From: Halorubrum saccharovorum DSM 1137
GTDB lineage: Archaea > Halobacteriota > Halobacteria > Halobacteriales > Haloferacaceae
Assembly: GCF_000337915.1 (NCBI RefSeq)
Contig: NZ_AOJE01000016.1
Location: 16,472 to 80,471, forward strand
Length of the DNA stretch: 64,000 bases
Direction: 5' to 3'
Within the stretch, counting starts at the first letter, position 1, and each line of letters opens with the position of its first letter. Below are positions 1 to 8,359 of the stretch, piece after piece. The notes under the pieces were generated by a model. The model searched no databases. It was not told the origin of the DNA and saw only the letters and a list, made by a program, of their open reading frames with translations. A program made the translations under genes and the position numbers.

Positions 1-727
1 TGCTGTACTCGAAGAACAGGTAGAGGACCTCCGTGAAGGAGACGACCACGTGGAACAGGTCGCCGAGCGGGATCGCGAGGAACGCGAGGTAGACGACGAG
101 CATCCGGCTCACGGAGTCGGTGGAGGCGAAGCCGACCCAGACGACGCCGGCGACGATCAGCCCCGCCATGGCGGCCTTGAAGAACAGCGGGACGGCGCCG
201 ACGCCGAATCCGCCCTCGGAGATGTACCGCGCCGCGTCGACGGTGTCGCCGGTGAAGACGCCGCCGTACGAGAGCACGAGCGCCCCGATCCCGCCGCCGA
301 CGAAGTTGCCCGCGAGCACGATCGTCCAGTGGCGGAGGAGCGTGGGGAGGCTCGCGAGCCGCTCTAAGGTCAGCGCCACCGGCGGCAGCGTGTTCTCGGT
401 GTACAGCTGGTAGCCGCCGATGATGATGTAGATGAACCCGAGCGGGTAGAGGAGCACGCTCAAAATGGAATGGGAGTCGGTCGCGGCGGTCAGGGAGGCG
501 TACAGCATGAAGGTGATCGTGATCGCCAGCCCCGCCGCGAGCCCGCTGAAGAAGAGTTCGCGGCTCCCGGACGTCACCTCCTCGTCCGCGGCCGCGATGA
601 TCCGCTGGAACACCTCGTCGGACGAGAAGCGGTCCCGAACGGCCTCGCCGACCGCGGGCGCGCCGCTGCGGGAGCGCTCGACGACTTCGCGCATCGAATC
701 GTCGTCGGGTCGCTGTGAGTCGGTCAC
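1..727 (-). CDS. Formate/nitrite transporter (FNT) family protein, C-terminus cut by window edge
   Basis: This is an integral membrane channel/transporter of the FNT family, which moves formate, nitrite or related small anions. About 242 codons are visible from a GTG start at 727 and the frame runs open off the left edge, so the C-terminus is missing. The first ~55 residues are charged and predicted cytosolic (MREVVERSRSGAPAVGEAV). Hydrophobic segments follow, and the QLYTENTLPPV stretch resembles the conserved TENT loop of the YfdC-like branch of FNT proteins. The substrate cannot be told from sequence. GTG was chosen because an ACTTTTTATTG box lies 20-30 bases upstream; an in-frame ATG follows 11 codons later. 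Confidence 0.82.
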   Translation of the reverse strand, partial: MTDSQRPDDDSMREVVERSRSGAPAVGEAVRDRFSSDEVFQRIIAAADEEVTSGSRELFFSGLAAGLAITITFMLYASLTAATDSHSILSVLLYPLGFIYIIIGGYQLYTENTLPPVALTLERLASLPTLLRHWTIVLAGNFVGGGIGALVLSYGGVFTGDTVDAARYISEGGFGVGAVPLFFKAAMAGLIVAGVVWVGFASTDSVSRMLVVYLAFLAIPLGDLFHVVVSFTEVLYLFFEYS

Positions 728-747
728 TGCCGGATCACTGTCGGGGC

Positions 748-756
748 AATAAAAAG
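748..756 (-). promoter_or_regulatory. TATA box of the FNT gene
   Basis: Read on the minus strand this is an A/T run (CTTTTTATT) 21-29 bases before the GTG start at 727. That spacing suits an archaeal TATA box feeding a nearly leaderless mRNA. The remaining bases up to 925 hold no gene that I can see. Confidence 0.5.
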
Positions 757-925
757 TAGTTCCTCTTTCGGCATACGGGACAGAAAACCCGGAGGCGGCA
801 GTTATTTCGAGGAAAGCGAATCGAGCGTCGAAAGGGATTGGTCAGATCGCCACGCCCGTCACGTCGATCCCCCGGCGGCGACATCTCGGGCTCGCCGATC
901 GCGTACCGGACTCGTGGACCGCGTC

Positions 926-2218
926 TCAGGCCCGGTCGATCGTCACGAGACGCACCTCGACGCGCACGTCGGTCCCGATCGTCGCCTCGATCCGGCGGTC
1001 GAGCGCGTCGGCCACGCCCTCGACGCCGCCGCCGGGCGGCGCCCCCACGGTGACGATCACGCGCTCGGTGGTGAGCGGCGGGACCGTCCCGCTGCGTTCG
1101 ACCTCCAGCTCCAGCAGTTCGAGCCCGGGATCGAGCGCGGCGAGCTCGTCGCCGGCGGCGGCCCGAATGTCGGCCTCGGTGGTCGAGGCGACGTACGAGT
1201 CGTAGGTGACGCCGCCGAGGAACACCGAGAGCACCGCGATGGCGGCCGCGAGCACCGCCGCGCGCTTCAGGAACGCCGCGCGCGCGTCGTCCTCGCGGAA
1301 CCAGTTCCGGGGTCGGTACCCCTCGTACCAGAGCACGACCAGCGCGGAGAGGTTGATCGAAAGGACGTTCACCGCCACGATCACGCCAGCGCCGAGCACC
1401 AGCCGCGGAATCCGGAAGGCGATCCCGATCCCGACGGCGGCCGCGGGCGGGATAAGCGCCACCGCGATCATCACGCCGACCAGCGTCGCGGAGACGCCCG
1501 TCATCAGCGAGACGATCCCGGCGACTCCGGCGCCGATCGCCACGACGAGCACTAAGACGTTGGGCGCGAGCCGCTCGGAGACCTCCGCGAGCTCCAACGG
1601 GTCGATCCCGGGCGGGACGAGCGCGAACCACCGCAACGCGAACGCGAACAGCGTCGCGGCCGCGATCGCGACCGCGACGCCGAGAACCTGCATCCGAACG
1701 CCGCGTCGGAACATCTCCTCGTCGTCGACGACCGTGCCGATCGCGGCCGACATCGCCGGGCCGATCAGGGGGGCGATCACCATCGAGCCGACGACGGTCG
1801 CCGGCGAGTCGAGCAGGAGCCCGGCTGTCGCGATCACGGCGGAGATCACCGTCATCAGCACGTACGTCCGGAGCCCGGAGGCGAGGTCGTCGGCCTTCGC
1901 CTGCAGCTCCTCCCGGGAGATCCGGTCGCTCCCGTGCTCGGCCTCCTCCTCGTACTCGTCTTCGAGCGCCTCGAACCGGCGGGAGATGACCGTCTCGGCC
2001 GCGACGATGACGGTGTACGTGCTCTCGTCGATCCCCGCCTCGCGGAGCCGTTCGAGGACCGGCTCGACGGCGGCGGTCGGGAGCGGGAACGTCGCGACCG
2101 CGGTGTACTCGCGGCCGCTCGTCTCGTCGGTGACGACGTAGTCGACGCCCTCGTCGTCGAGCGCGCGGATCACGGCGGCGCGCTTCCCCGCCGGGATCAT
2201 GACCTGAACGAGTCGCAC
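926..2218 (-). CDS. DUF389 / TIGR00341 family membrane protein
   Basis: The 430-residue protein matches the layout of the DUF389 (TIGR00341) family. A soluble N-terminal domain of about 135 residues (start MRLVQVMIPAGKRAAVIRAL) is followed by six or so hydrophobic segments, including the GSMVIAPLIGPAMSA motif that is the most recognisable stretch of the family. A soluble C-terminal tail of ~90 residues completes it. Biochemical function is not established for the family; an envelope or transport role is only a guess. A CCTTATAAG box at 2242-2249 lies about 25 bases before the ATG, which supports this start and its own promoter. The FNT gene follows in the same direction after ~200 bases with its own TATA box, so the two are probably separate transcripts. 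Confidence 0.85.
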   Translation of the reverse strand: MRLVQVMIPAGKRAAVIRALDDEGVDYVVTDETSGREYTAVATFPLPTAAVEPVLERLREAGIDESTYTVIVAAETVISRRFEALEDEYEEEAEHGSDRISREELQAKADDLASGLRTYVLMTVISAVIATAGLLLDSPATVVGSMVIAPLIGPAMSAAIGTVVDDEEMFRRGVRMQVLGVAVAIAAATLFAFALRWFALVPPGIDPLELAEVSERLAPNVLVLVVAIGAGVAGIVSLMTGVSATLVGVMIAVALIPPAAAVGIGIAFRIPRLVLGAGVIVAVNVLSINLSALVVLWYEGYRPRNWFREDDARAAFLKRAAVLAAAIAVLSVFLGGVTYDSYVASTTEADIRAAAGDELAALDPGLELLELEVERSGTVPPLTTERVIVTVGAPPGGGVEGVADALDRRIEATIGTDVRVEVRLVTIDRA

Positions 2219-2337
2219 GATCGGTCGTCTCGTCCCCTCGACTTATAAGGGACGGTGACCGCTCGGGGACCGAACCGTCGCCCGTCCCGCGCGAAACGGA
2301 ACTTTAATGCGCGAATCCCTCGCACGTTCAGACAAGA

Positions 2338-2589
2338 ATGCTCTCGCCGCTGTTCATCGACACGTTCCTGCTCGATTACCACCTCGGGCACGTCATACTG
2401 CTCGGGCTCATCGTCTCGCTTCTGGCGGCCGCGCCCCTGAAGTCCCAGAAGGTGATCGCGTCCATCGTCGCCGGCTTCGGGACGATCCTCCTGGTCGCCC
2501 CGTACACGACGATGCCGCAGGTGTACATCCTCGCGGGAATTCCGATGATCCTGATCGGCGCCCTGCTGTGGACGATGGCCGGAAACTGA
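2338..2589 (+). CDS. Small two-helix membrane protein, function unknown
   Basis: An 83-residue hydrophobic protein with two or three predicted membrane segments (around residues 16-32, 38-54 and 60-80) and the short polar hinge PLKSQK between the first two. I do not recognise a named family. The ATG is preceded by ACTTTAATG at 2301-2309, placing a TATA box about 30 bases upstream, as expected for a leaderless haloarchaeal mRNA. Codon third positions are G/C-rich like the neighbours, so it is very likely a real gene. Confidence 0.7.
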   Translation: MLSPLFIDTFLLDYHLGHVILLGLIVSLLAAAPLKSQKVIASIVAGFGTILLVAPYTTMPQVYILAGIPMILIGALLWTMAGN

Positions 2590-2656
2590 CGCCGTCCCCC
2601 GCTTCCGACTCCCGCTTTCTCCGTTCCCCCTCCGTTTTCTCTTCCCCGACAGCGCC

Positions 2657-2724
2657 GCCGCTCCGTCACCCCCGCCGCTCCGTCACCCCCGCCGCTCCGT
2701 CACCCCCGCCGCTCCGTCACCCCC
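2657..2724. repeat. Four tandem copies of a 17-bp unit
   Basis: The unit gccgctccgtcaccccc is repeated four times without a change (2657-2673, 2674-2690, 2691-2707, 2708-2724). It lies in the 203-base gap between the small membrane gene and homoserine kinase, 69 bases before the thrB start. It is too short and too perfectly contiguous to be a CRISPR array and has no coding potential of its own. Confidence 0.9.
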
Positions 2725-2792
2725 GTCGTTCGGCCTCACCGCGCCGCCGCTCGATCCGGCCTCTTTTTGCACCCCGAGCGACACTCCCCGCC

Positions 2793-3674
2793 ATGGTCAC
2801 GGTACGGGCACCCGCCACGAGCGCGAACCTCGGCAGCGGGTTCGACGTGTTCGGCGCGGCCCTCACGCGGCCGGCGGACGTCGTCACCGTCGAGAAGGCG
2901 TCGGAGACGACGATCGAGGTCACCGGCGTCGGGGCCCAGTACATCCCCGAGGACCCCGAGAAGAACACGGTCGGCGCCGTCGTCGAGGCGCTCGACGCGC
3001 CCGCGCGGATCCACATCGACAAGGGTGTCCGCCCGGCGTCCGGGCTCGGCTCCTCGGCGGCCAGCGCCGCCGGCGCCGCGGTCGCGCTCAACCGGCTGTA
3101 CGACCGCGGGCTCTCCCGCTCGGAGCTGGTCCCCATCGCCGCCGAGGGCGAGGCGGTCGTCTCCGGGGTCGCGCACTCGGACAACGTCGCCCCCTCGATC
3201 CTCGGCGGGTTCACGGTGACGACGAGCGAGGGGACCCACGCCGTCGACGCCGCGATCCCCCTCGTGGTCTGTCTCCCCGACGTCGCGGTCTCCACCCGCG
3301 ACGCGCGCCGGGTCGTCCCCGAGACGGCCTCGATGGACGACCTCGTCGAGACGGTCGGTAACGCCGCCACCCTCGCGGTCGGGATGTGCCGATCCGACCC
3401 CGGCCTCGTGGGCGCCGGCATGAGCGACCCCGTCGTCACTCCCGAGCGCGCGCGCCTGATCACGGGGTACGACGACGTGCGCGCGGCCGCCTTCGACGCC
3501 GGCGCGGCCGGGGTCACCGTCAGCGGCGCCGGTCCCGCGATCCTCGCCGTCTGCCGCGACGAGCGTCGCCGCGGTGTCGCCGCCGCGATGCTCGACGCCT
3601 TCTCCGAGGCCGGCATCGACGCCCGCGCCTACCAGACGCGGATCGGGAAGGGGACGACGGTGCTGGAGGAGTGA
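2793..3674 (+). CDS. thrB: Homoserine kinase
   Basis: This enzyme phosphorylates the hydroxyl of homoserine with ATP, the committed step to threonine, in the cytosol. It is a GHMP-family kinase of 293 residues. The N-terminus (VRAPATSANLGSGFDVFG) carries the typical homoserine kinase opening, the ATP-binding glycine/serine loop GLGSSAASAAGAAVA lies near residues 84-98, and the C-terminal GHMP motif GVTVSGAGPAILAV is present. The frame is open far upstream, but the ATG at 2793 starts exactly where the family starts, and a CTCTTTTTGC box about 25 bases upstream fits a promoter. No other threonine gene is adjacent. Confidence 0.95.
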   Translation: MVTVRAPATSANLGSGFDVFGAALTRPADVVTVEKASETTIEVTGVGAQYIPEDPEKNTVGAVVEALDAPARIHIDKGVRPASGLGSSAASAAGAAVALNRLYDRGLSRSELVPIAAEGEAVVSGVAHSDNVAPSILGGFTVTTSEGTHAVDAAIPLVVCLPDVAVSTRDARRVVPETASMDDLVETVGNAATLAVGMCRSDPGLVGAGMSDPVVTPERARLITGYDDVRAAAFDAGAAGVTVSGAGPAILAVCRDERRRGVAAAMLDAFSEAGIDARAYQTRIGKGTTVLEE

Positions 3675-3768
3675 GGCGACGATAGCGTAGCGGTGCCGTC
3701 ACTGCGCCACTCCTCTCCCAGTCCATCCAAATATTGATTCCCGCAGAGCGTCAACGCTGTCAACGAGA

Positions 3769-3999
3769 ATGTCACATCAGGTTCGCTTAGAAGACGACGT
3801 GTACGAACGGATCAAGGCGAACAAACGCGACGACGAGTCGTTCAGCGACGCCGTTTCGCGGCTCATCGGAGGCCGATCGCTTCGAGATCTCCGGGGCGTC
3901 TTCGACGAGGAGCAAGTGAGCGAGATGCGAGACGCCATCGAGACCGCGGACCAGAGAGACCGTGAGGAGGTCCGCGAGGTCGCGGACCGGTTCGAATGA
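3769..3999 (+). CDS. vapB: VapB-like antitoxin (DUF217 / COG1753 type)
   Basis: A 76-residue acidic protein with the fold pattern of archaeal VapB antitoxins of the DUF217 type. A short N-terminal strand (HQVRLEDDVYERIKAN) would form the dimeric DNA-binding part, SFSDAVSRLIGG follows, and a highly charged helical tail should wrap the toxin. Its stop overlaps the start of the PIN-domain gene by four bases, so the pair is translationally coupled. The family normally represses its own promoter; an AAATATTGAT A/T-rich box sits ~35 bases upstream. The identification rests on size, motif and context. Confidence 0.85.
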   Translation: MSHQVRLEDDVYERIKANKRDDESFSDAVSRLIGGRSLRDLRGVFDEEQVSEMRDAIETADQRDREEVREVADRFE

Positions 4000-4442
4000 T
4001 CGTCGACACGAGCTTCGTTTTGGACGTTATCGACGGCAACGACGCGGCCGTCGCGAAGGAACGAGAACTCGAAGCCGAAGGCGTCCCGCTCGTCATCCCC
4101 TCGATGACCGTTCTGGAGCTGTACATCGGCGTCGGGAAAGTGGCGACCACCCGAGAAGAGCGACGGAAGGTGGGATCCGTACTCGACTCCTACCCGGTGG
4201 TGGAGATGACGCCGAGCATCTTTCGGCGCGCCGGCCGGCTACTCGGGGAGCGCATGGCCGACACAGACGACGGCGAGGGACCGGGGATCGGAAAGAGTAA
4301 CGCGGCGATCGCTGCGACAGCGATAGAACGCGACGAGCCCGCTCTCGCCGGCGACAGGCACTTCGAGGCCATTCCGGGAGTCGTCCACGAGAGCTACGGT
4401 GAACGCACCGCAAGACGATGTATAGAGAAACAGCACTGTTGA
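3996..4442 (+). CDS. vapC: VapC-like PIN-domain ribonuclease toxin
   Basis: A PIN-domain protein of 148 residues, the usual size for VapC toxins, which cleave specific RNAs with a metal held by conserved acidic residues. Seen here are the N-terminal aspartate in MIVDTSFVLDVIDGN, the glutamate in SMTVLELYIG, and a late aspartate in LAGDRHFEAI. The third acidic position, normally D in the D-x-x-I-A-A-T-A motif, reads asparagine (GKSNAAIAATA, codon AAC). This may weaken catalysis. The last ~12 residues (RTARRCIEKQHC) are basic and cysteine-containing, unlike the rest. It is coupled to the antitoxin gene by a four-base overlap. Confidence 0.85.
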   Translation: MIVDTSFVLDVIDGNDAAVAKERELEAEGVPLVIPSMTVLELYIGVGKVATTREERRKVGSVLDSYPVVEMTPSIFRRAGRLLGERMADTDDGEGPGIGKSNAAIAATAIERDEPALAGDRHFEAIPGVVHESYGERTARRCIEKQHC

Positions 4443-4505
4443 ACTCCGCTTTTTCAGACAGGTTCTCGTCCGAAACGACAGATCGGTGAAGAATTCTCGA
4501 TCGCG

Positions 4506-5078
4506 CTACGGCGCGCGGGCGATCACGGCGAACGTCTCGGTGCGCTCGGAGGCGAGAAGGACCTCGAACCCCGTCGCCTCAAGCGCCGCAGCCGCGTCGC
4601 CCGCGTCGAACCGCTCGTCGGTCGAGGGGCCGTGCTCGCCGTCGCCCGCGGCCGACCAGTCGAAGAGCGCGAGCCGGCCGTCGGACCGGAGCACGCGGGC
4701 CAGCTCCGCGACGGCCGCGTCGCTCGCGAACTCGTGGTACGTCATGGTCGAGAACGCGGCGTCGAGCTCGCCGTCCTCGAAGGGGAGCGTCGCCACGTCG
4801 CTCTCGACGAGCTCGACGTTCTCGGGGACGCCCTTCTCGCGGTAGAACGCGTGCATCTCGGCCTGCACGTCGACGCCGTAGACCGTCTCGACGTGGGGCG
4901 CGACCGCGTCGGCGTAGAAGCCGGTTCCGCTCCCGAGGTCGGCGACGGTCGTCGCCTCGCGATCGGCGCGCTCGGCCGTCAGCGCGCCGATTACCTCCTC
5001 GGCGGACACCCAGCGGTACCGGGCCGCGGGACGCTCCAATCGGTCGGCCTTCTCGGCGTCGAACGTGTGATATCCCAT
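4506..5078 (-). CDS. Class I SAM-dependent methyltransferase
   Basis: A Rossmann-fold methyltransferase of 190 residues. Motif I for SAM binding is VADLGSGTGFYADAVA (about residues 45-60), the acidic end of strand 2 is YGVDVQAEM, and motif IV is in the region FSTMTYHEF, followed by the post-motif LARVLRSDGRLALFDW. This is the Methyltransf_11 layout, used on small molecules such as quinones or on lipids; the substrate cannot be deduced. TTTTAGTG at 5100-5107 read on the minus strand gives a TATA box ~25 bases before the ATG, so it is probably transcribed alone. Confidence 0.85.
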   Translation of the reverse strand: MGYHTFDAEKADRLERPAARYRWVSAEEVIGALTAERADREATTVADLGSGTGFYADAVAPHVETVYGVDVQAEMHAFYREKGVPENVELVESDVATLPFEDGELDAAFSTMTYHEFASDAAVAELARVLRSDGRLALFDWSAAGDGEHGPSTDERFDAGDAAAALEATGFEVLLASERTETFAVIARAP

Positions 5079-5123
5079 GCCCAGTCTTGTGCGCAGAGCA
5101 CTAAAACGCGTCCGGTCCCTCGC

Positions 5124-6263
5124 TCACCACTCGGCGGCGAGGGCGTCGATCAGCCGGTCGATCTCCGACTCGGTGGAGACGGCGTGGACCGAGGCCCGGA
5201 CGCCGTCAGGGTGCGGCAGCGAGCGGACGACGATCCCCCTCTCGGCGAGCCGCTCGACCGTCGCCTCCGGGTCGTCGACGTCGACCGTGACGAGCCCCGA
5301 CTCGTACTCGCGGGGGCTCAGCAGGCGGTCGTCGGGGACCCCGTCCTTGAGCCGGTCCGTGAGCGACGCGATCCGGTCTTCGATCGCCGGGAGGCCGACC
5401 GCGTCGATCGCGTCGAGCGCCTCGGACAGCCCGGCGTGGGCGGCCGGAGTCGTCGTCCCGACCTCGAAGCGCCTCGCGCCGGGCTTGAACGCGATCGCGT
5501 CGCCGTCGGGGTCCTCGACGCTCCGGTAGCCGACCGCGCGCGGCGCCAGCTCGGCCGCCGCCTCGCGGTCGACGTAGAGGAATCCGGACCCCCACGGGCC
5601 GAGCAGCCACTTGTGGCCCGCCGCCGCCACCGCGTCGGCGCCCCACGCCGACACGTCCATCGCGACCTGGCCGGGCGACTGGACCGCGTCGACGAGGGTG
5701 AACGCGCCCGACTCGTCCGCGATGTCGACGAGGTCCGCGACCGGGAGCCGCGTCCCGTGAGTCCACGTGATCGCGCTGAAGCAGACGAGCCGCGCGTCTG
5801 CCACGGCCTCCGCGTACGCCTCGCGGTCGACTCGACCGCCCTCCGTCTCGACGACGCGCACCTCGACGCCCTCGCGTTCGAGCCGCTTCCACGGGAGGAC
5901 GCCGGCGGGGTGTTCGAGGTCGGTCCGGACGACGGCGTCGCCCGGCTCCCAGTCGATCGCGCCCGCGATCCGGGTGATCCCGTCCGTCGTGCTCTCGGTC
6001 AGCGCGATCTCGTCGGGGTCGGCGCCGACGAAGTCGGCGACGCGCTCGCGCACCGTCTCGTACGTCCCGAAGGCGTGCTCGTACGGGTCCGTCGTCGCCG
6101 AACCGAACTCGTGGTCGGCGACGAAGTCTGTCGCGGCCTCGACGACGGACTTGGGGCTCGGCCCGTGCGCGCCGAAGTTGAAGTACGCGGCCTCGCCGAG
6201 CGCCGGCACGTCCGCGCGCAGCTCGCGGGGGGCCATCCCGTCGTCGGCCTCGGAGTCGGTCAT
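5124..6263 (-). CDS. PLP-dependent class V aminotransferase (cysteine desulfurase-like fold)
   Basis: A fold-type I PLP enzyme of the class V aminotransferase family, 379 residues. The Schiff-base lysine is in AAGHKWLLGPWGSGFL, and the upstream cofactor-binding stretch includes LVDAVQSPGQVAMDV. Family members act as cysteine desulfurases, isopenicillin-epimerase-like enzymes or aminotransferases. The desulfurase active-site cysteine loop is not obvious, so a general aminotransferase or epimerase-like role is as likely. The open frame extends upstream, but the ATG at 6263 overlaps the stop of the thioredoxin gene (ATGA-type overlap) and fits the family start. The thioredoxin neighbour hints at redox-coupled sulfur chemistry, but that is inference. 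Confidence 0.85.
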   Translation of the reverse strand: MTDSEADDGMAPRELRADVPALGEAAYFNFGAHGPSPKSVVEAATDFVADHEFGSATTDPYEHAFGTYETVRERVADFVGADPDEIALTESTTDGITRIAGAIDWEPGDAVVRTDLEHPAGVLPWKRLEREGVEVRVVETEGGRVDREAYAEAVADARLVCFSAITWTHGTRLPVADLVDIADESGAFTLVDAVQSPGQVAMDVSAWGADAVAAAGHKWLLGPWGSGFLYVDREAAAELAPRAVGYRSVEDPDGDAIAFKPGARRFEVGTTTPAAHAGLSEALDAIDAVGLPAIEDRIASLTDRLKDGVPDDRLLSPREYESGLVTVDVDDPEATVERLAERGIVVRSLPHPDGVRASVHAVSTESEIDRLIDALAAEW

Positions 6264-6601
6264 CAGGCGGTGTGTTCCGCGATCGCGTCGGCGAGCGCCT
6301 CCTCCGTCTGCGCGCCGACTATCCGATCCGCCAGTTCGCCGCCGGCGAACACGAGCAACGTCGGGATGCCCTGCACGCCGTACTCGCTGGCCAGCCCCTG
6401 GTGCTCGTCGACGTCGACCTTCAGGACGGTCGCGTCGGTGTCGCTCGCGACCGCTTCGACGGCCGGCTCCATCATCTGACACGGGCCGCACCAGTCCGCG
6501 TGGAAGTCGACGAGGACCACGCCGTCGGCGACGTAGTCGTCGAACTCATTGGGGTCGGCCAGCTGAATCGGTTCCGTGGGAACGGCGTCGGTTGAACTCA
6601 T
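6263..6601 (-). CDS. trxA: Thioredoxin
   Basis: A 112-residue thioredoxin with the classical active site WCGPC in VDFHADWCGPCQMMEP and the cis-proline motif GIPTLLVF. It reduces disulfides in cytosolic proteins. The length fits a single thioredoxin domain with a ~20-residue acidic N-terminal extension. It is the first gene of a two-gene operon with the class V aminotransferase. A CATTATCC A/T-rich box at about 6627-6634 on the minus strand is a candidate TATA element. Confidence 0.92.
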   Translation of the reverse strand: MSSTDAVPTEPIQLADPNEFDDYVADGVVLVDFHADWCGPCQMMEPAVEAVASDTDATVLKVDVDEHQGLASEYGVQGIPTLLVFAGGELADRIVGAQTEEALADAIAEHTA

Positions 6602-6726
6602 CGCGTCAGTCTACGTGTCCGACGCGGATAATGGTTTTGAACAGGACACACAATACCACGGGGTCGGCCGAACGGGAGGGCGGCGCGGGTCCGAGGCTTC
6701 AAATCCGGGGGCGACGAACCGCGTCC

Positions 6727-7257
6727 ATGTACGCGGTCGTCGGCTGCAACGAGTGCGCGGCGATGTGGCTCCTCACGGACCCGCGGGCGAGCGACAGCGC
6801 GCGGTGTCCCCGCTGCGGGAAGACGCATCAGACGGCGAAGCTCAAGCGGTTCTTCGAGTCGGAGGACCGCGACGCGGCCCGCGAGGCCCGGGCCGCGCTG
6901 CTCGCGAAGAAGCGCGACGAGAGCGCGGCGTTCGCCGAGCTCGACCACGTCTCGGAGCTGGAACGCGCCGTCGAGGACGCCGGGATCGACGACCGCGAAT
7001 ATCTGGAGGCGTCCGGGATCGACGCCGACGCCGTCGACGAGGCGGGCGCCCGAGCCGAGGGCGGCGGCTCGGGCTCGCGAAGTCGGACCGAGATCGTCCG
7101 CGACGCGGTCGAGGCCGTCGACGAACCTACGGAAGGGAACGTGGTGGCGCACGCGAGCGAGCGCGGGGTCCCCGTCGAGGCGGCCCGAGAGATCCTGACG
7201 CGGCTCGCGCGTCGCGGGGAGCTCTCCGAGTCGGGCGGGCGGTACCGGACGCTCTGA
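6727..7257 (+). CDS. Zinc-ribbon plus winged-helix protein (DUF5817-like)
   Basis: A 176-residue protein with an N-terminal zinc ribbon made of CNEC and CPRC, 18 residues apart. An acidic helical middle follows, and the C-terminal ~65 residues resemble a winged helix (VVAHASERGVPVEAAREILT). This layout matches haloarchaeal proteins annotated DUF5817. A role in nucleic-acid binding or as a small transcription/replication factor is plausible but unproven. The frame stays open for ~960 bases upstream through antisense sequence; the ATG at 6727 begins directly with the zinc-ribbon module and is the natural start. Confidence 0.8.
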   Translation: MYAVVGCNECAAMWLLTDPRASDSARCPRCGKTHQTAKLKRFFESEDRDAAREARAALLAKKRDESAAFAELDHVSELERAVEDAGIDDREYLEASGIDADAVDEAGARAEGGGSGSRSRTEIVRDAVEAVDEPTEGNVVAHASERGVPVEAAREILTRLARRGELSESGGRYRTL

Positions 7258-7339
7258 CCGAACCGACGCGCCGAGCGGTGCTGCCCTTCGACCCCGATGC
7301 CTGACAAAGCACTTATGTTGTCGTTTCGACGTTCCAGGT

Positions 7340-8359
7340 ATGGACACCCGAACTGCCCTCCTGGCGGCCGCCGCCGCGCTCTTACTCGCGGGCGCGATCG
7401 GTGCCGTCGCCGCGCCGGACGCGATCGTCGACCCGCGCGAGGACGACGAGCGCCCCGGCGACGTGCGCATCGTCGACACGGTCGTCTCGCCGGGCGAGGT
7501 GCGCGGCGAGACGGCTGAGCTCCGGCTCGGAGTCGACCTCCGACACCGGGGGTCGACCGTCGAGAACGTCACGGTCCGCCACCGCGCGATCGGCGCCGAC
7601 TCGGGGCTGCTCGTCGACGAGACGACGGTCGACGTCGGCGATGTGGACGGCGGCGGCGAACGGACGATAAACGGCTCCGTCGACGTGGAGCGCGAGGGGA
7701 GCTACCGGATCGAGACCGTCGTCTTCGCCGACGGCGAGCGGCGCGCGGCCCAGACGACCCGCGTCGGGGGCGTCGCGGCGCTCACTCCGGACTACGCCGA
7801 CTCGCGCGTCGGCTTCACCGAAAGCAACGTCTGGCCGACCGTCGCGGTCAGCGTGAGCGAGGCCGACAACGAGACGGCGACGCTGTCGGTGTCGATTTCG
7901 GTGACGAACCGCGGCGACGCCGTCTCGGAGCCGATCGACCTCCGCGTACTGGTCCGGCAGGCGGAGTCGAACGTGATCGCCGACGAGGCGAGCGAGACGG
8001 TCGGGGAGGTCCGGCCCGGTCGGACCGACACCGTGACCACGACCGTCGAGGTGCCCGCGAACTACAACTACTACGTCGACGCCGCGCTGTGGAGCGACGA
8101 CGTGCTCATCGACGAGACGCAGGGCGTCGCCAACCTGAACCCCCGGGAGACGATCAGCACGAACCAGACGACCGAGGAGGTGGAGTTCGCCGTCGAGGAC
8201 TTCACGCGCGGCGAGGGCGGCGACGACGTGGGGGGCGACGGCGCCGACGCGCCTGATCGGGGCGCCGACGGCGCCGGAGACTCGACGCCCGGCTTCGGCC
8301 CCCTCGTCGCGCTCGTCGCGCTCGTCGCCGCGGCCCTCGTCGCACGGAGGCGACAATGA
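7340..8359 (+). CDS. Secreted PGF-CTERM surface protein with beta-sandwich repeats
   Basis: A 339-residue secreted protein. It has an N-terminal Sec-type signal (LLAAAAALLLAGAIGAVAA). Two stretches of alternating beta-strand character (about residues 35-140 and 155-270) contain phrases such as VTNRGDAVSEPIDLRVLV that are typical of CARDB/DUF11-like domains. An acidic Gly/Asp linker follows, and the C-terminal tag TPGFGPLVALVALVAAALVA ends in RRRQ. The PGF-CTERM tag is known to be cut by archaeosortase A with lipid attachment. Predicted extracellular, membrane-anchored; substrate unknown. CACTTATG at ~7309 gives a TATA box ~27 bases before the ATG. The stop overlaps the next start by four bases. 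Confidence 0.85.
   Translation: MDTRTALLAAAAALLLAGAIGAVAAPDAIVDPREDDERPGDVRIVDTVVSPGEVRGETAELRLGVDLRHRGSTVENVTVRHRAIGADSGLLVDETTVDVGDVDGGGERTINGSVDVEREGSYRIETVVFADGERRAAQTTRVGGVAALTPDYADSRVGFTESNVWPTVAVSVSEADNETATLSVSISVTNRGDAVSEPIDLRVLVRQAESNVIADEASETVGEVRPGRTDTVTTTVEVPANYNYYVDAALWSDDVLIDETQGVANLNPRETISTNQTTEEVEFAVEDFTRGEGGDDVGGDGADAPDRGADGAGDSTPGFGPLVALVALVAAALVARRRQ

Noticed and set aside
2657..2724. Possible CRISPR or regulator array
   Set aside because: Only four contiguous 17-bp units without spacers or cas genes.
4632..6479. 615-residue plus-strand frame
   Set aside because: Antisense shadow of the methyltransferase, aminotransferase and thioredoxin genes, rich in Arg/Val/Gly as GC-rich antisense frames are.
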